Below are positions 1-11,774 of a stretch of 64,000 nt of DNA, one piece after another. Source of the stretch: Plasmodium relictum. Lineage: Eukaryota > Apicomplexa > Aconoidasida > Haemosporida > Plasmodiidae. Numbering within the stretch: the stretch's first letter is position 1; the number at the start of each line of letters is the position of its first letter. The translations under genes were made by a program, and so were the position numbers. The stretch is from contig NC_041692.1 of NCBI RefSeq assembly GCF_900005765.1, positions 1,426,001 to 1,490,000 on the forward strand. Direction: 5' to 3'. The notes beneath the pieces were generated by a model. It was not told the DNA's origin, did not search any database, and worked only from the letters and a program-made list of their open reading frames with translations.

Positions 1-3000
1 AAATAATAAAAATTCATTTCTACTTTTTTGTTTTCATTAGGTAAGTTATTAATGCATTTTTTAAGAGTATTGTAATTAATATAACTTTTTATGATATTTA
101 AAAAATTAAAGTGACTATGTATATCACAAGAGTTCATTAAAATTTTTTTATTCATTTTTGTTTTCATTTCATTTATATTTCCGTTATTTTTTTCATTTAT
201 TAAATGCAAATCATAAAAACCAAATATAATATATTTATATTCTAAAAAACATGTCTTATGCTCTCTTTGAGTGAATAAATTGCAATTCAAATAATTCATC
301 ATATTTTTATCACAAAATACATTTGAATCAATTTCATTTAAAAAGTAACTTATTCTTTCATCATTATAATTCAATTCATCATTTTTATCTGAAAATCTAT
401 TTCTTTTATCAACACTATGATAATTCTCGCAATTTTCTTTTATTTCATTATTCACATTTGAATTGTTACTACTTTCCTTTTCTTTTTTCTTATATAGTAA
501 AGTGCATATTTTTTTAAAAAGTTTACTTATTGCTTTAATATAATTAATAATTAAACATTGATTGTTAATTGCCAAACTAATACTTTCATATTGTTTTTCT
601 TGAAAATATATATATATGAAATTTTTAAAGTAACTTAGTTGTACATTATTTAAAATTATATTATTAAATTTTTTTTTTTTTTTTAACACTTCTTCGTTAA
701 ATGGAAAGAGTAACGGTTTAAAAAAATTTTTTTTTGAAATAATTCCATTTTTCATTTCATTTTCTGTTAAGAAAAATTCAAAATTCTTATTTTTAAGAGT
801 GCATACATAATTATATTTTTTCATTAAACCATTTTGATAAAAGCACATTATTTCAAATAAAATAAAACTTTTACTTTTTTTTTTATTTTCATTATATTTT
901 TCAAAATTACATTTATTTACTATTACATTACATATAATATTAGAACTTTTGCTATTTGAAAAGGAATAGTTAATCAATTCCATTTGAAAACTTTTTTTTT
1001 TCCTTCTTAATGTTACTATAGAAAAATCGTATTTACATGTAATTATAAGAAAAGTGTATTTATAATATGCTATATCAACATAATTGGAATCATCTTTCTT
1101 ATTTACATAGCAATCTATATTAAGATGATCATTCCTAATTTTATAATCAAGATCACTATTATTCATTATACTTTCACTATCATTTTTTTCATAAGTTAAA
1201 AAATCATTTGTAAAGTTGTTTCCAATTTTATTTGAATTATTATCAAAATATATTTTACTTTCTCTTTCTACATTTCTTGATGTATCGTTTAAATTGCTAG
1301 CATATATGTTTTTATTTATAAAATTATAAAATTTTTTATATGGAAAAATATTATGGGAGCATAAAGAATACAAATATTTAGAGTTGCAATTTACTGTACT
1401 TATTTTGTTATATGAACTCTCCCTATTTAGTTGAAAGCAAAAATACTTTTTTACAATTAATTCAAATTTGTTTTCATAAAAAATATTTAATATTAATAAA
1501 TTACAAAAAAATATATATACTATACCTTCATTTGATAAGCAATAAATAATAAAAGTATAAAGATTTTTATAAAATTTACTTTTTTTTATTTTTGAAAAGT
1601 TAATACTTCTTATATAATCATCTAAGGGTAAATATTTAAAAGTAAAAGAGCATAATAATTTACTTTTTAAGTTACGATATAAGTTATCTATAAAAAAAGA
1701 ATTCGTTTTAAATATATTTTTATCTATATTATTTAAATTAAATTGCTTATTATACACATCTAATTCTTCATAATATAAGAAGTTCGAATTATTATTAACA
1801 TTTGAATTATTACTATAATTGTTATCATTATAAATAACCAATATAAATAGATTATTCTTCACATAACTTATGCATAAATTAAAAACAAGAAGCATTTTTT
1901 TTTTTTCATTCGAATAATCATATTCTACAACTGAATTTTTTGAAAAATAATAATCAAAATAATATTTAGAAGAAAAAGTAATGCTGTCAAATGTATCCTT
2001 TGTTACATTTACATTTTGCTCTTTTAAAAATATGCCTCCATTTCTATTTTCAAAATAATCATCACTCTTATTGATTAAGTTTATATCATATATATCTATT
2101 TTTATATTATCTTTATAATGCTGAAGAAAAATTTTTTTAAAATTTAAAATCTCAAAAAATAAATTATATTTGTTACTTTTAATATATCCAAACAATATAT
2201 CATTTTTACGATTTGTCTGAACAAAAATATAGTCATTCGAATTGATTTCTGGTATTTTATCAATATATTTTTTAATTTTTTCGGCGACATTTTTGTTTAA
2301 TATTAAAAATAACTTTTTGATTATCTTTACTTTTCTAAAACTGCATAAAAAAAAAAAAAAAAAGTGAATTAAATTTAAAAATAATATAAGATTAAGAAAT
2401 TAAAATAATTATATGAGATAAAAATAATTTATAGCTACCACATTTTAACTTCATTCTATTTCATTTTTCATTACTTTAATTCTTTTCATTTCTCTTTATT
2501 TGCTATTTTTCCATTTTAATTTTATATCATTTTATATATTTTTTTTTTTCTTACATTTCTATATGCTCCACTTGTTCAATAGCCTCCAAAATAAATTCTT
2601 GTTTTGAAGAATAATTTATATTTTTACTTTGTTCACTGTTAATACCTATATTCAATTGATTTTTTATATAGTTTAAATAATCAGAAATGTTAATGTTCAT
2701 ATGTGAGTTAATATTAAAATATATATGCGGAAAAAATAAGGATCTTAAATCAAATAAATGATAAAAGTTACTACTTTGAACTAACATTTCTTTTTCATTT
2801 AATTCTAAATTAGTTTGATTAAAATCAAAATAAGTATTTCCTTTTTTTGTCAAATATCTTTTATATCGAAGAATAGATGAAAACATTATAATTTTCCTTT
2901 TATCATTTTTAATTAATTTATTATCGTCTTCATTTGAATTGTTATTGTCATTGTTAATACTGTTGTTATTACAATTTAATTTATCACTATTTTCATCTAT

Positions 3001-3309
3001 ATTGTTATTACTATTATCTAAATTATTATTATTATTATCACTTGAATTAAATTTACTATTTTCATTAGAGTTATTATTATCATTTGAATTAATTTTATTA
3101 TTTCCATTTATATTATTATTATTATTATTATTTAAATTAATTTTATTATTTTCATTTATGTTATCACTATTTAGACTATTTTTATTATTATTTTCACTAT
3201 TGATATAATAATTTATTTCTTCTAATTTTTCAATTTTATTCTTTTCATTAGAATCATTTTTTGTAGTTATTTTTTGTGAATGTATTTTTATATTTTCTAT
3301 AGGTATCAT
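1..3309 (-). CDS. Large conserved Plasmodium-type protein, function unknown (3' end beyond the window)
   Basis: Two exons: exon 1 at 3309-2555, intron 2554-2341 (GTAAG...ATGCAG), exon 2 from 2340 open to base 1. I read long stretches of exon 2 by hand and found no stop. The junction splits an Ile codon (AT|T) and keeps frame. Exon 1 (about 250 residues) begins MIPIENIKIHSQ and has an Asn/Ser/Asp-rich stretch (about residues 40-135). A better conserved block follows, with YFDFNQTNLELNEKEM and LFDLRSLFFPHIYFNI. Exon 2 is rich in short hydrophobic strands separated by polar loops (for example FIIYCLSNEGIVYIFF), which might be a beta-propeller; this is only an impression. I do not recognise the family. 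It is transcribed divergently from VIT. More than 1,030 residues lie in the window and the C-terminus is missing. Confidence 0.75.
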
Positions 3310-4554
3310 TTGTTGTAAGCATTTATTGTTTCCTGTTTAATTGTTACAAATATTTTATTATGGTAGAAATTATAATATTCTACATTTAAAAAAAAAATAA
3401 TATAGGAAGTATGCTTGTGAAGGTTGAATAATTTAATTAGATTTTCTGATGATAAAAAAAAAGGTTTATATATTAATTAAACCTCATATATATTTTTAAT
3501 ATGAATAAATATGCTCATTCATTTTAATTTATATTCCAAGTGCCATATATCTTTTTAATTATATGAAAATTTTACTCACAAAAAATTTAAAAAAAAAAAT
3601 TTCTTTTGTATCATACCAACAGGAATTTCTTATAAAACAAAATTAAAATATAATTTATAAATGGGAAAAAAAAAAAAAAAGATCATTGAATTGTAATTTG
3701 TTTCATTCTTTTATGTAATAAAAATTAAATGATGAACTTAAAAAAAAAAAAATAGGAAGTAGAAGGAAAAAATATGTAAATATGTATAAAATTAAAGATA
3801 AATAAATATAATTTAAAAAATTTATATTAAATAATTAAAAAGAAAAAAAGTAATAGAAACAAGTTAGAATATGTTAAAATATAGAAATTAATACAAGATA
3901 TATAAAAAAAAAAATTAATATTCATAATTCTTAAAATAAACAATTAAAAAAATAAAATAAAATAAAATGTACATAAAATAAATACTAAAATTCTAAATTT
4001 TTTACATTTATTTTACTATTTAACATAAAAAATTTACGTAAAAGAAAGTTATATTTTTTATATCAGATTAAACATAATGACTAAAGTGGACAATAGAATA
4101 AATTATTAATACTTTTTAACAAAATTTGAATATGATACTATGCTGTTTCTTTCTTTATTAAAATCTTCTTTAAGATAATAAGAATAAAAAAACTTTAATA
4201 TCAATAGAAAGTATTTATGTAATATTAAAATTAATTTTTATTATTTTTCTGTTTAATTTTTTGTTTTTTACATTTTATTTATAAATTTTTTAAATATAAA
4301 AAGGATTTTACTACAAAGCATGCTATATAATGATCCCTAGTCCGAGCATTTTTTTTTTTATCCTATAATGTTTATTATATATTTTTTAATTCTTATTTTG
4401 TAAATTTTTTTTTATTAATAAAAAAATAAAATAAATTTTTAATATAATTTTTATATATTATATATACAAATAAATAAATATATAATATATTTTAAGTGAC
4501 GAATACCTTTTTTTTTCTTTTTTTAATTTTTCTTTTTTTTTTTTTTACAAAAGT
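3310..4554. promoter_or_regulatory. Divergent intergenic region between the unknown protein and VIT
   Basis: No coding frame with protein-like composition. It holds many A and T homopolymers and must carry both 5' ends. A short patch of mixed composition at about 4315-4350 (AGCATGCT palindrome, then CCCTAGTCCGAGC before a T run) stands out from its surroundings. It has no recognisable RNA fold. Confidence 0.5.
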
Positions 4555-5599
4555 ATGGTAAGCAAAAAAACATTAGAAGCACAAAAAGCTTTTTATAATG
4601 AAGACGTAGAAAAGTCAAAAGAAGCGCATGATTTTTATCACACATTAGATAAACATGGGGAAAATCACAATCTTGATAGAGATAATTTAAAAACAATAAT
4701 CTTTGGTAGTTTAGATGGAATTATAACAATTTTTGCAATAGTTTCTGGATGTGTAGGTGCAAAAATAACACCTACACAAGTCATAATTATTGGTATCGGA
4801 AATTTATTTGCGAATGCAATTTCCATGGGATTTAGTGAATATACGAGTTCTTCAGCTCAAAGAGATTTTATGCTAGCTGAGAAAAAAAGAGAAGAGTGGG
4901 AAATAGAAAATTGTCCATCAGAAGAAAAACAAGAAATGATTGACATTTATATGAATAAATATAAATTTGATAGTGAGGATGCAAGGAATTTAGTAGAAAT
5001 TGCTTTTAGAAATAAAAATTTTTTTCTTGAGCATATGATGTCAGAAGAATTAGGACTTATTATTACAAATGAAGATAAAAATGAAGCTATGAAAAAAGGA
5101 ATTATTATGTTTTTAAGTTTTTGTGTCTTTGGATTAATTCCTTTATCTGCTTTTGTGGCTTATATAGTATTTTTTGAATATACAGATTATAATACCTCAT
5201 TTTTTGTTGTTTTTATATCAACCTTAATAACTTTATTTATTTTGGGATTATTTAAGGTATAAACATACATATATATATTTTTAATTTTTTTTTTTTTTTT
5301 TTGTATTGATTATTTTTTTAAATATAATTTATAATAGAATAATGCATAAGCTCACATATTATTTATATAAATTATGTTAAAAAAACTATATAATTTCATC
5401 TTGTAATTAACACATTTGCATATATACACATAAATATTTATATATACATATATATATATATATTTTTTTTTTATAGTCACAATTTACTAATCAAAAACCT
5501 CTCAAATGTGCTCTTTGTATGGTTTTTAATGGAACCATTGCTGGCATTGTTCCGTTTTTATTAGGAATTTTACTTAAAAATAATATTGCTGACACATAA
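4555..5599 (+). CDS. VIT: Vacuolar iron transporter (VIT family)
   Basis: Exon 1 at 4555-5256, intron 5257-5476 (GTATAA...TTATAG), exon 2 at 5477-5599; 274 residues, the usual size for Plasmodium VIT. Members of this CCC1/VIT1 family export cytosolic Fe2+ into an acidic or storage compartment by H+ antiport and protect the parasite from iron toxicity. Seen here: a soluble N-terminus, then TM1 with GSLDGIITIFAIVSG (the conserved Asp is residue 54) and TM2 with the NAISMGFSEY signature (Met and Glu line the path in the family). A charged cytosolic metal-binding segment (about 100-175) is rich in Glu and Met, including HMMSEELG. Hydrophobic TM3-TM5 follow, the last in exon 2 (GTIAGIVPFLLGILL). 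Exon 2 is needed to complete TM5. Alternative functions are unlikely. Confidence 0.96.
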
Positions 5600-6935
5600 A
5601 GTAATATGTACATACATAATTATTAAGTACATTGTATTTTTTTTTTTAACTTTTTATTCTGTATATTTAAAAGTATCCATATTTTATTAATTTTACTTTT
5701 TATGGTATTTCCTTACTTTTTCACTTTTTCGTTTACTTTTTCGTTTTATCGTTTTTTTTTTCTCTTTCACTTTTTAATGCAAACAAAAAAAAAAAAGAAA
5801 AAGAAAGCTTACCATCTAAATTTACATTTAAAATTTAAATGATTTTATTATAAAAAAATAAATCTATATAAAATAATTTAACTTTTAATCATCAAAATTT
5901 TACATAAATAATTATTATATGCTTTATAAAATACTATAAAAATTTTTAATGAGAAAAAAAATTTTACATCACTGAAAAATTTATTAATTTTTACATTTTA
6001 TTAAAACTTAAGAAATTGATTAAAATTATTAATTGTTTCCATAAAAATTAAAAATATATGAAGTCTTTTATAAACATAATCTATACATTTATTTATTTAG
6101 TCTTATAATTCCTTTTATATTTTAGATTATTATATAAAAATTGCATCAGCCCTCTTTATATATGTATATATTTGTAAAATTATTTTTAAAGTTTGTATAT
6201 TATAAAATTTTGTATTCAACTTAAAAAAAAATAGAATAAATTTAATCGAATAATTTTAATTAAAAAATTGTAATTATTTATCTTTTTTTTTTTTTTTTAA
6301 ATAAATAATTGTTTTTATTTTTAAAATATAATTCTAAAATTTAGTAAACTTATTCAAGAATTAAAAAATTAATAAATGTATAAAATTAAATTTAAAAATG
6401 TTGGAATATTATAATTTATTCCAAAAAAAAATGAAAAATTATTTAAAATGAATACAGTTAATGATGATTTATATTTATATAAGTGAATTTACATTATATC
6501 ATTTTACATATATGTCTAAGCAAATAAGGATACCTATAAGAACATAAGTAAATAAATAAAAAAATGATTGCAAATATGTAATTTTGTATAGCTAGAAAAA
6601 ATAGAATATTTTTGTTGATATGAAAAGACAAGCATGAATAATATTTGTATTTAGAATAAAATAAAGATTCTTCTTTTTCATTATAATTATTTCTCTATTT
6701 ATGCCTTATCATTTATAGCATGTTCCTTAAAGTATTTTTTTTTTACTTAATATAAAATATAATATTCATTGCTAAATTTTTTTTTTCTTTTCGAATTATT
6801 TTATCATAAAAATAAATATTTTATTTTTCAGTATCATCAAATAAATTATTTTTTTTTTTTCATATTACTCATAAAAGTAAATTTTTTCTATTGTGAATTA
6901 ATTTTTGTACCTTTATACATAGTTTTTGCATTCAA
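5600..6935. other. Intergenic, VIT 3' flank and carrier 5' flank
   Basis: A/T-only runs and short TA stretches, with frequent stops in all frames. No gene, RNA or repeat of note. It serves as terminator region of VIT and promoter of the downstream carrier. Confidence 0.5.
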
Positions 6936-7871
6936 ATGATAAAAAAAAAAAAAATTAAGGAAATGAGTAAAGATTTAATAAATGGATCAATTTTACATTG
7001 TTTAGAAACGGCAACTATAGGTATGCCGTTAGAAACATGGAAAACAAGGATGTGTGTTTATAGAAATGAAAATACGATAAAATCTTTTACAAATATTTAT
7101 AATAAAGGATTAGGCCAATTTTATGCTGGTTTTTATGCAAAACTCGTAGAAAGTGCTAGTAAAGGTGCAGTTTTATTATTATCAAAAGAATATTTAATCA
7201 ATTTTTGCAATAATTTAAATATTAATGAAACAACTAGTGGTTTTATTGGAGGAGCTGGTGGTGGTATTTGTCAATCACTAGTTATGTCACCTTGTACATT
7301 TTTTATAACAGCTAGTATTGATAAGAAAATTAACTATAAAGAAAAAATTATTTACATTTTTAAAAATACAGGAATTAAAACTTTATATAAAGGTAATAGT
7401 GCAATGTGTTTAAGACAAGGAACTAACTGGGCAAGTAGACAAGGCATTACTGAATGGATCAGAAATAAGGTTATTGAAAGAAAAAAAAAAAAAGAAAAAA
7501 TATTAAACAAAAATGACCAAATAAATAATGCGGGAAGTGTTAACTCTTCTAAAAATTTCAATTTAATAAATGAAAATATTAGTAAAAAAAAAGAAAACAC
7601 ATATAATTTATCTTCTACCGAGGAAATTATTTGTGGTACTGTTGGTGGTGCACTGTCAGTGTGGAATAATCCATTTGATGTTGTTAGAGTATATATGCAG
7701 AACAAAGCAAATAATAATATTAAGATAACTTTTTTTCAATCGTTTGTTAACTTATATAAAGAAGGGGGTATACTTTACTTATATAAGGGTGTTATACCTC
7801 GCTGTTTTCTATGTATTTGGCAGACATTATTTATGGTTACTGGTGTCAAGCTTTTAAATAAATATTTTTAA
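6936..7871 (+). CDS. Mitochondrial carrier, citrate/oxoglutarate (YHM2) type
   Basis: Single exon, 311 residues, the standard length for a six-helix SLC25 carrier of the inner mitochondrial membrane. Repeat 1 carries PLETWKTRM (residues 31-39), the P-x-[DE]-x-x-[KR] signature. Repeat 3 carries NPFDVVRVYMQ (about 245-255). The repeat 2 equivalent (SPCTFFITASI) has lost the charged residues, a feature of the atypical YHM2 group. Glycine-rich helix packing is visible (GFIGGAGGGICQSLV, GTVGGALSVW). A Lys/Asn-rich loop (about 180-225) sits in the matrix loop before repeat 3. The likely role is citrate/2-oxoglutarate exchange, supporting NADPH supply or TCA flux. The substrate is inferred from motif resemblance and from the conserved neighbourhood beside VIT. 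An internal start at 6963 (MSKDLING) is an alternative to the first ATG, which is followed by a poly-Lys run. Confidence 0.85.
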   Translation: MIKKKKIKEMSKDLINGSILHCLETATIGMPLETWKTRMCVYRNENTIKSFTNIYNKGLGQFYAGFYAKLVESASKGAVLLLSKEYLINFCNNLNINETTSGFIGGAGGGICQSLVMSPCTFFITASIDKKINYKEKIIYIFKNTGIKTLYKGNSAMCLRQGTNWASRQGITEWIRNKVIERKKKKEKILNKNDQINNAGSVNSSKNFNLINENISKKKENTYNLSSTEEIICGTVGGALSVWNNPFDVVRVYMQNKANNNIKITFFQSFVNLYKEGGILYLYKGVIPRCFLCIWQTLFMVTGVKLLNKYF

Positions 7872-8320
7872 GTATTTTTTATTTTATAATAATTAATTAT
7901 TCCATTAAATCTTTTAAATAAAAATTCTTTTAAGTAAATTAAAAATTTTTTTATTAAAATAAGATTATTTAACTTTGTCAAATTTTTTACTAGCCCATTT
8001 TATAGGGCCCATATACAAGCATATATATACATATATGTTTATGTATTTTTAAATAATAAAATCCAATTTATGCAAAATTATAAAAGAATAAATAAATTAT
8101 AATAGTTCATATTCAAATATTTTTAACTAAGTATATATATATTATAATTAGATATATTTGTTTGAATTACAAATATTATTTATTTAAGAATTACACATTT
8201 TTATAATTATATATATTAATGTAAATAATAATTATATATATATATATATTTTAATTTTTCAAGTTCCAAGGATTTTTCATTTTTAATTATTAGTTCTCAT
8301 GCTATTATAATATTTAGTTG
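7872..8320. other. Intergenic between convergent genes
   Basis: Tail-to-tail spacer between the carrier and L24. AT-rich, with a GGGCCC hexamer near 8005 as the only G+C patch. Nothing else seen. Confidence 0.5.
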
Positions 8321-9013
8321 TTAAAAACTCTCATGTGTATCATTTTCCTTGCTTTCCTCATTTTTTTTAAAAAAATTCTTCATTTCGTAAAATCTTTTTT
8401 TTTTTATTTCGTATGCTATTTTTTTCAGTAAATTAAAGTTTTTCGAATCTTTTTCTGCATATATATCTTTTATTGGGGGTCCTGTTTTTTTTTTTTGTAT
8501 GAACAGTTCATAATTGTTTTGTTCTTTCAAAACATTTTTATTAACAGGTTCAGGCATTGCACAACCTGAAATTTTGGATATTCTTACACACTCCCCATTC
8601 ATCATATATCTCCTTTTTACTACCGTTGGTTTTTTATTAATAGGATCTAAAATAGCTACGTTTGTTATGTGAATGGGCATTTCTTGTGTAATAATTGATC
8701 CTTTTTTATTTGTAACATTCCATGCTGATTTTTTCATATTACATCCATCAACAATTACGGTATTTCTTTTAGGGTTAATATTTAGCACTATTCCTTCTTT
8801 ATCTTTATCAGGCCCATATAATACTTTAACTAAGTCTCCTATTTCTATATTTAAATATTTAGATAAATCTAATCGCTTCGGTTGATTTTGCTCTCTTAAG
8901 GGATATGGTATACTTAATTCTTTGCTTAATTCTAAAAATTCTAGTTTATAATATTTTCGTTTTCTCTTATCCAGTTTTTTAGCTTGAACAAAATATTTAA
9001 CATACCTCGACAT
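8321..9013 (-). CDS. Organellar large-subunit ribosomal protein L24 (uL24)
   Basis: Single exon, 230 residues. A bacterial-type KOW domain starts near residue 52 with EIGDLVKVLYGPDKDKEGIV, followed by INPKRNTVIVDGCNM. The uL24 continuation QEMPIHITNVAILDP is also clear (the family reads ...P.H.SNV.l.dP). uL24 is an early assembly protein that binds the 5' end of 23S-type rRNA. The lysine-rich N-terminus (SRYVKYFVQAKKLDKRKRKY) could be a mitochondrial targeting sequence; no apicoplast-type signal peptide is evident, so I favour the mitochondrial ribosome. The C-terminal 60 residues are a Lys/Glu-rich extension absent from bacteria. It shares its 5' flank with GCH1. Confidence 0.9.
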   Translation of the reverse strand: MSRYVKYFVQAKKLDKRKRKYYKLEFLELSKELSIPYPLREQNQPKRLDLSKYLNIEIGDLVKVLYGPDKDKEGIVLNINPKRNTVIVDGCNMKKSAWNVTNKKGSIITQEMPIHITNVAILDPINKKPTVVKRRYMMNGECVRISKISGCAMPEPVNKNVLKEQNNYELFIQKKKTGPPIKDIYAEKDSKNFNLLKKIAYEIKKKRFYEMKNFFKKNEESKENDTHESF

Positions 9014-9549
9014 TTTCCTTTTTTTTTAAGGTTAAATATAAATTTTTAAAGTATATATCTGCTTTGGTACAATTTTTTTTTTTTAAATATACTTTATTAT
9101 AACACCATTTTATCATTAAAAAATATATATTTTTTTGTGCTTCTGTATATAAGTATTATAAAATTTTTTATAGTTAATAATTAATTTTCATTTTACCTTG
9201 AAATATAACTATTTTATTTTTTCCTTATATATATAAATTCTAATATTAAAGTTTTTATAAATTTTTATTTTTATATTTTTGTAAAGGGAATAAAAAATGA
9301 CCGTGCATATAAAACATTTTTCTCTAAAAATATTATAATCCTTATTTTCAAAACTATGTACCTAAAAAGATAGATATATATATGAGGGAAAAAAAAAATG
9401 AAATCTTAATACTTTTATTTTTAAAGTGGATAAAGTTATTTTTTATGTAACAGAAAGGAAAAGAATAAATTAATCAAAATTTAAAAAAAAATATGAAGTA
9501 ATTTGCTTATGTTTTATTTTTTCTTATAATTTAAAGTAATTTATTTATA

Positions 9550-9580
<31 letters not shown>

Positions 9581-9609
9581 ATGTATAAAAATTCAAAAAA
9601 TTTAAAATT
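9014..9609. promoter_or_regulatory. Divergent promoter region L24/GCH1
   Basis: Head-to-head spacer of about 600 bases with A/T runs and a TA dinucleotide repeat at 9553-9579, about 30 bases before the GCH1 ATG. No other motif could be assigned. Confidence 0.5.
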
Positions 9610-10734
9610 ATGATAAAAAATATAAACTTACATAAAAGTCAAGAAATTTATGACGAAAACAACAAGAAATATGAAAAAGATGATCCTAATTTTTTGTTAA
9701 GTACAAAAAAGTTTAGAAAAAATAATAAAAGGGGATTAGAAAAAAAAAAGCATAGTATAAACAATGTGATAATGAATAATTGTTTTAAGAAATACAAAAA
9801 AAAAGTACTTTATGCTACAGAAAAAAAAAAAAAAAAATATGATTCAAATAATAAATTCCAAGACAGTGAAAACCTCATAAATGATAAAATAAGCAGCTTG
9901 GTTAATGAAAATGAAATTAAAAAAATTACTAGTAATAATAAATATAAAAATAACAATAACAATTTAAGTGACATGAAAAAAATTAAAAACGGACAATATT
10001 CTAAAAAAAAAAAAATAAATAAGATTGAAGATAATATATTAATTAAAAAGAACAAAGCAAATAAAAATATTGAAAAAAATATTTTAAAAAAAATAAAAAA
10101 TAAAAAGAACTGTAATAATAATAAATCTTCAAAAATAGAAAACCAAGTTCTTGGTATTAGTCAAAATATATATAACATATTAAATATATTAAATTTACCT
10201 AAATCAGATATTTTAAAAAGAACAAATCAAAGGTTTGCTGAATCCTTTTTATATTTAACAAATGGTTATAATGTCGACATAGAAAAATTATTTAAAGGAT
10301 CTATGTACAAAAGAAAATACAGAAACAATTCAACAATAAAAATCACAGGTATTCAAATATATTCTCTGTGTAAGCACCATTTATTGCCCTTTCAAGGAGT
10401 ATGCACTATTGAATACATTCCTAATAGGTACATTTTGGGTTTATCTAAATTTTCAAGAATTGTAGATGCGTTTTCTAGAAGATTGCAATTACAAGAAGAT
10501 TTGACTAACGATATTTGTAACATTTTAAAAAAATATTTAAAACCTTTACATGTTCAAGTTACTATAGTTGCTGAACACTTATGTATTAGTATGCGCGGAG
10601 TAAAAGAACATAATTCTACTACTATTACACACGCACGTAATGAATTAAAAAATAATAAATATATAAATAATTCCTATATAGATAATTGTTTTCAAAAAGA
10701 AAATGATATTAGTATGCATGACGATATCAATTAA
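9610..10734 (+). CDS. GCH1: GTP cyclohydrolase I, first enzyme of folate synthesis
   Basis: Single exon, 374 residues. It converts GTP to 7,8-dihydroneopterin triphosphate and is a homodecamer in the family. The first ~175 residues are a Lys/Asn low-complexity extension without homology to bacterial FolE. The catalytic domain follows: LPKSDILKRTNQRFAES, then SLCKHHLLPFQGVCTIEY, YILGLSKFSRIVDAFSRRLQ, and VAEHLCISMRGVKEHNS. Zinc ligands by alignment with E. coli FolE are Cys254 and His257 in CKHH and Cys325 in EHLC; His323 matches the catalytic His. All key residues are present, so it should be active. In P. falciparum this gene is copy-number amplified in antifolate-resistant lines (established knowledge); only one copy is seen here. 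The poly-Lys tract at about residues 72-82 is a possible slippage site. Confidence 0.97.
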   Translation: MIKNINLHKSQEIYDENNKKYEKDDPNFLLSTKKFRKNNKRGLEKKKHSINNVIMNNCFKKYKKKVLYATEKKKKKYDSNNKFQDSENLINDKISSLVNENEIKKITSNNKYKNNNNNLSDMKKIKNGQYSKKKKINKIEDNILIKKNKANKNIEKNILKKIKNKKNCNNNKSSKIENQVLGISQNIYNILNILNLPKSDILKRTNQRFAESFLYLTNGYNVDIEKLFKGSMYKRKYRNNSTIKITGIQIYSLCKHHLLPFQGVCTIEYIPNRYILGLSKFSRIVDAFSRRLQLQEDLTNDICNILKKYLKPLHVQVTIVAEHLCISMRGVKEHNSTTITHARNELKNNKYINNSYIDNCFQKENDISMHDDIN

Positions 10735-11774
10735 ATGAACTATAATGAAAATGATTAAGATAAAATTAATTGTAATTTTTAATATTCATTTAGAAAAAAT
10801 AATAATAAGATATCTATTTATAATTAGAAGTTCTTTTTATTCATTAGTAATTCTATAAAACAATATATTTTTTAATTTAAATTATTATATTTATTTTTTT
10901 ATAATCACAAAAGCCCTTTTTTTATTAAAAATTAAGTATTTTTGACTCGAAAGAAAAAATAAAAAAAAAAAAAAGAAAAAGACATTAAAATAGCATAACT
11001 TTTTTTTAAAAAAGAATTGAAAATATAAAGATAGAAGAAAATATAAAATGTAATAACCAAAAATATATATATATCAAAATTACAAATTACATAAAAAAAT
11101 ATATGTATATATAAACAAAATTTTATTGTTGCGCGCTTTAAAAGATGTTATTTCTTTAAATTTATTTAAAAATGTAAAATTAAAGAACAAAAAGAAGAAA
11201 ACATTTCAAATATGAGACATCGTTTTTTAAAGAATGCAATACAAAATTTATTAATTTTTAATGCATACGTTTATTTAATTTTATTTATATAACTTTTTTT
11301 TTTTAATTATGCTTATATTTTTACTTTTTTTTTTAAATTTGAATTATTTTAAGTATTTTCAATTATCCAGATCAAAGTGTTCACAAATTTTCATTTTCAC
11401 AACGATTTAATAATATGTCATAAACAAACTATATATTTATTATTATAATTATAATTATTTCTATTATTAATATAAATACTAATTATTAATATAATTATTA
11501 TTTTTATTCATTAATATCATTTTTATCATCATTGTTATTATTACTATTACTTTTACTAGTACTATTATTGATATTGTTATTTTTCTTTAATTACTAAATA
11601 TTATTATTTCTATCATTCCTTATTATTTTTATTATTACTAATAATTGTTATTATTCATCATTATTATTTATTATTGTTGTAATTATTACTAGTTATTATT
11701 ATTATTATTATTATTGATATTATAACAATTAACATAAATTGTTATTCCTAAAATTCTGCTCAATTCTTCTTATT
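10735..11774. other. Intergenic between convergent GCH1 and the zinc-loop gene
   Basis: The first half is plain A/T sequence. From about 11430 to 11725 the composition changes to imperfect ATT/ATC/ACT triplets that, on the minus strand, resemble Asn/Ser-type codons but are broken by stops (reported as a repeat and as a finding). Confidence 0.5.
11430..11725. repeat. Imperfect ATT-type triplet tract
   Basis: Degenerate (ATT)n with ATC, ACT and GTT variants over about 300 bases. On the minus strand it reads as AAT/AAC/AGT/GAT codons in pieces, like the Asn-rich low-complexity regions of Plasmodium proteins, but the frame is interrupted by stops. It lies 50 bases downstream of the stop codon of the minus-strand gene at 11775. 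Confidence 0.6.

Noticed and set aside
2939-3208. Open frame on + strand rich in Leu/Ser
   Set aside because: Antisense of the Asn/Ser-rich exon 1 of the unknown protein; Asn codons read backwards give Leu/Ile.
7352-7705. Open frame on - strand inside the carrier gene
   Set aside because: Antisense shadow; the + frame has clear carrier signatures.
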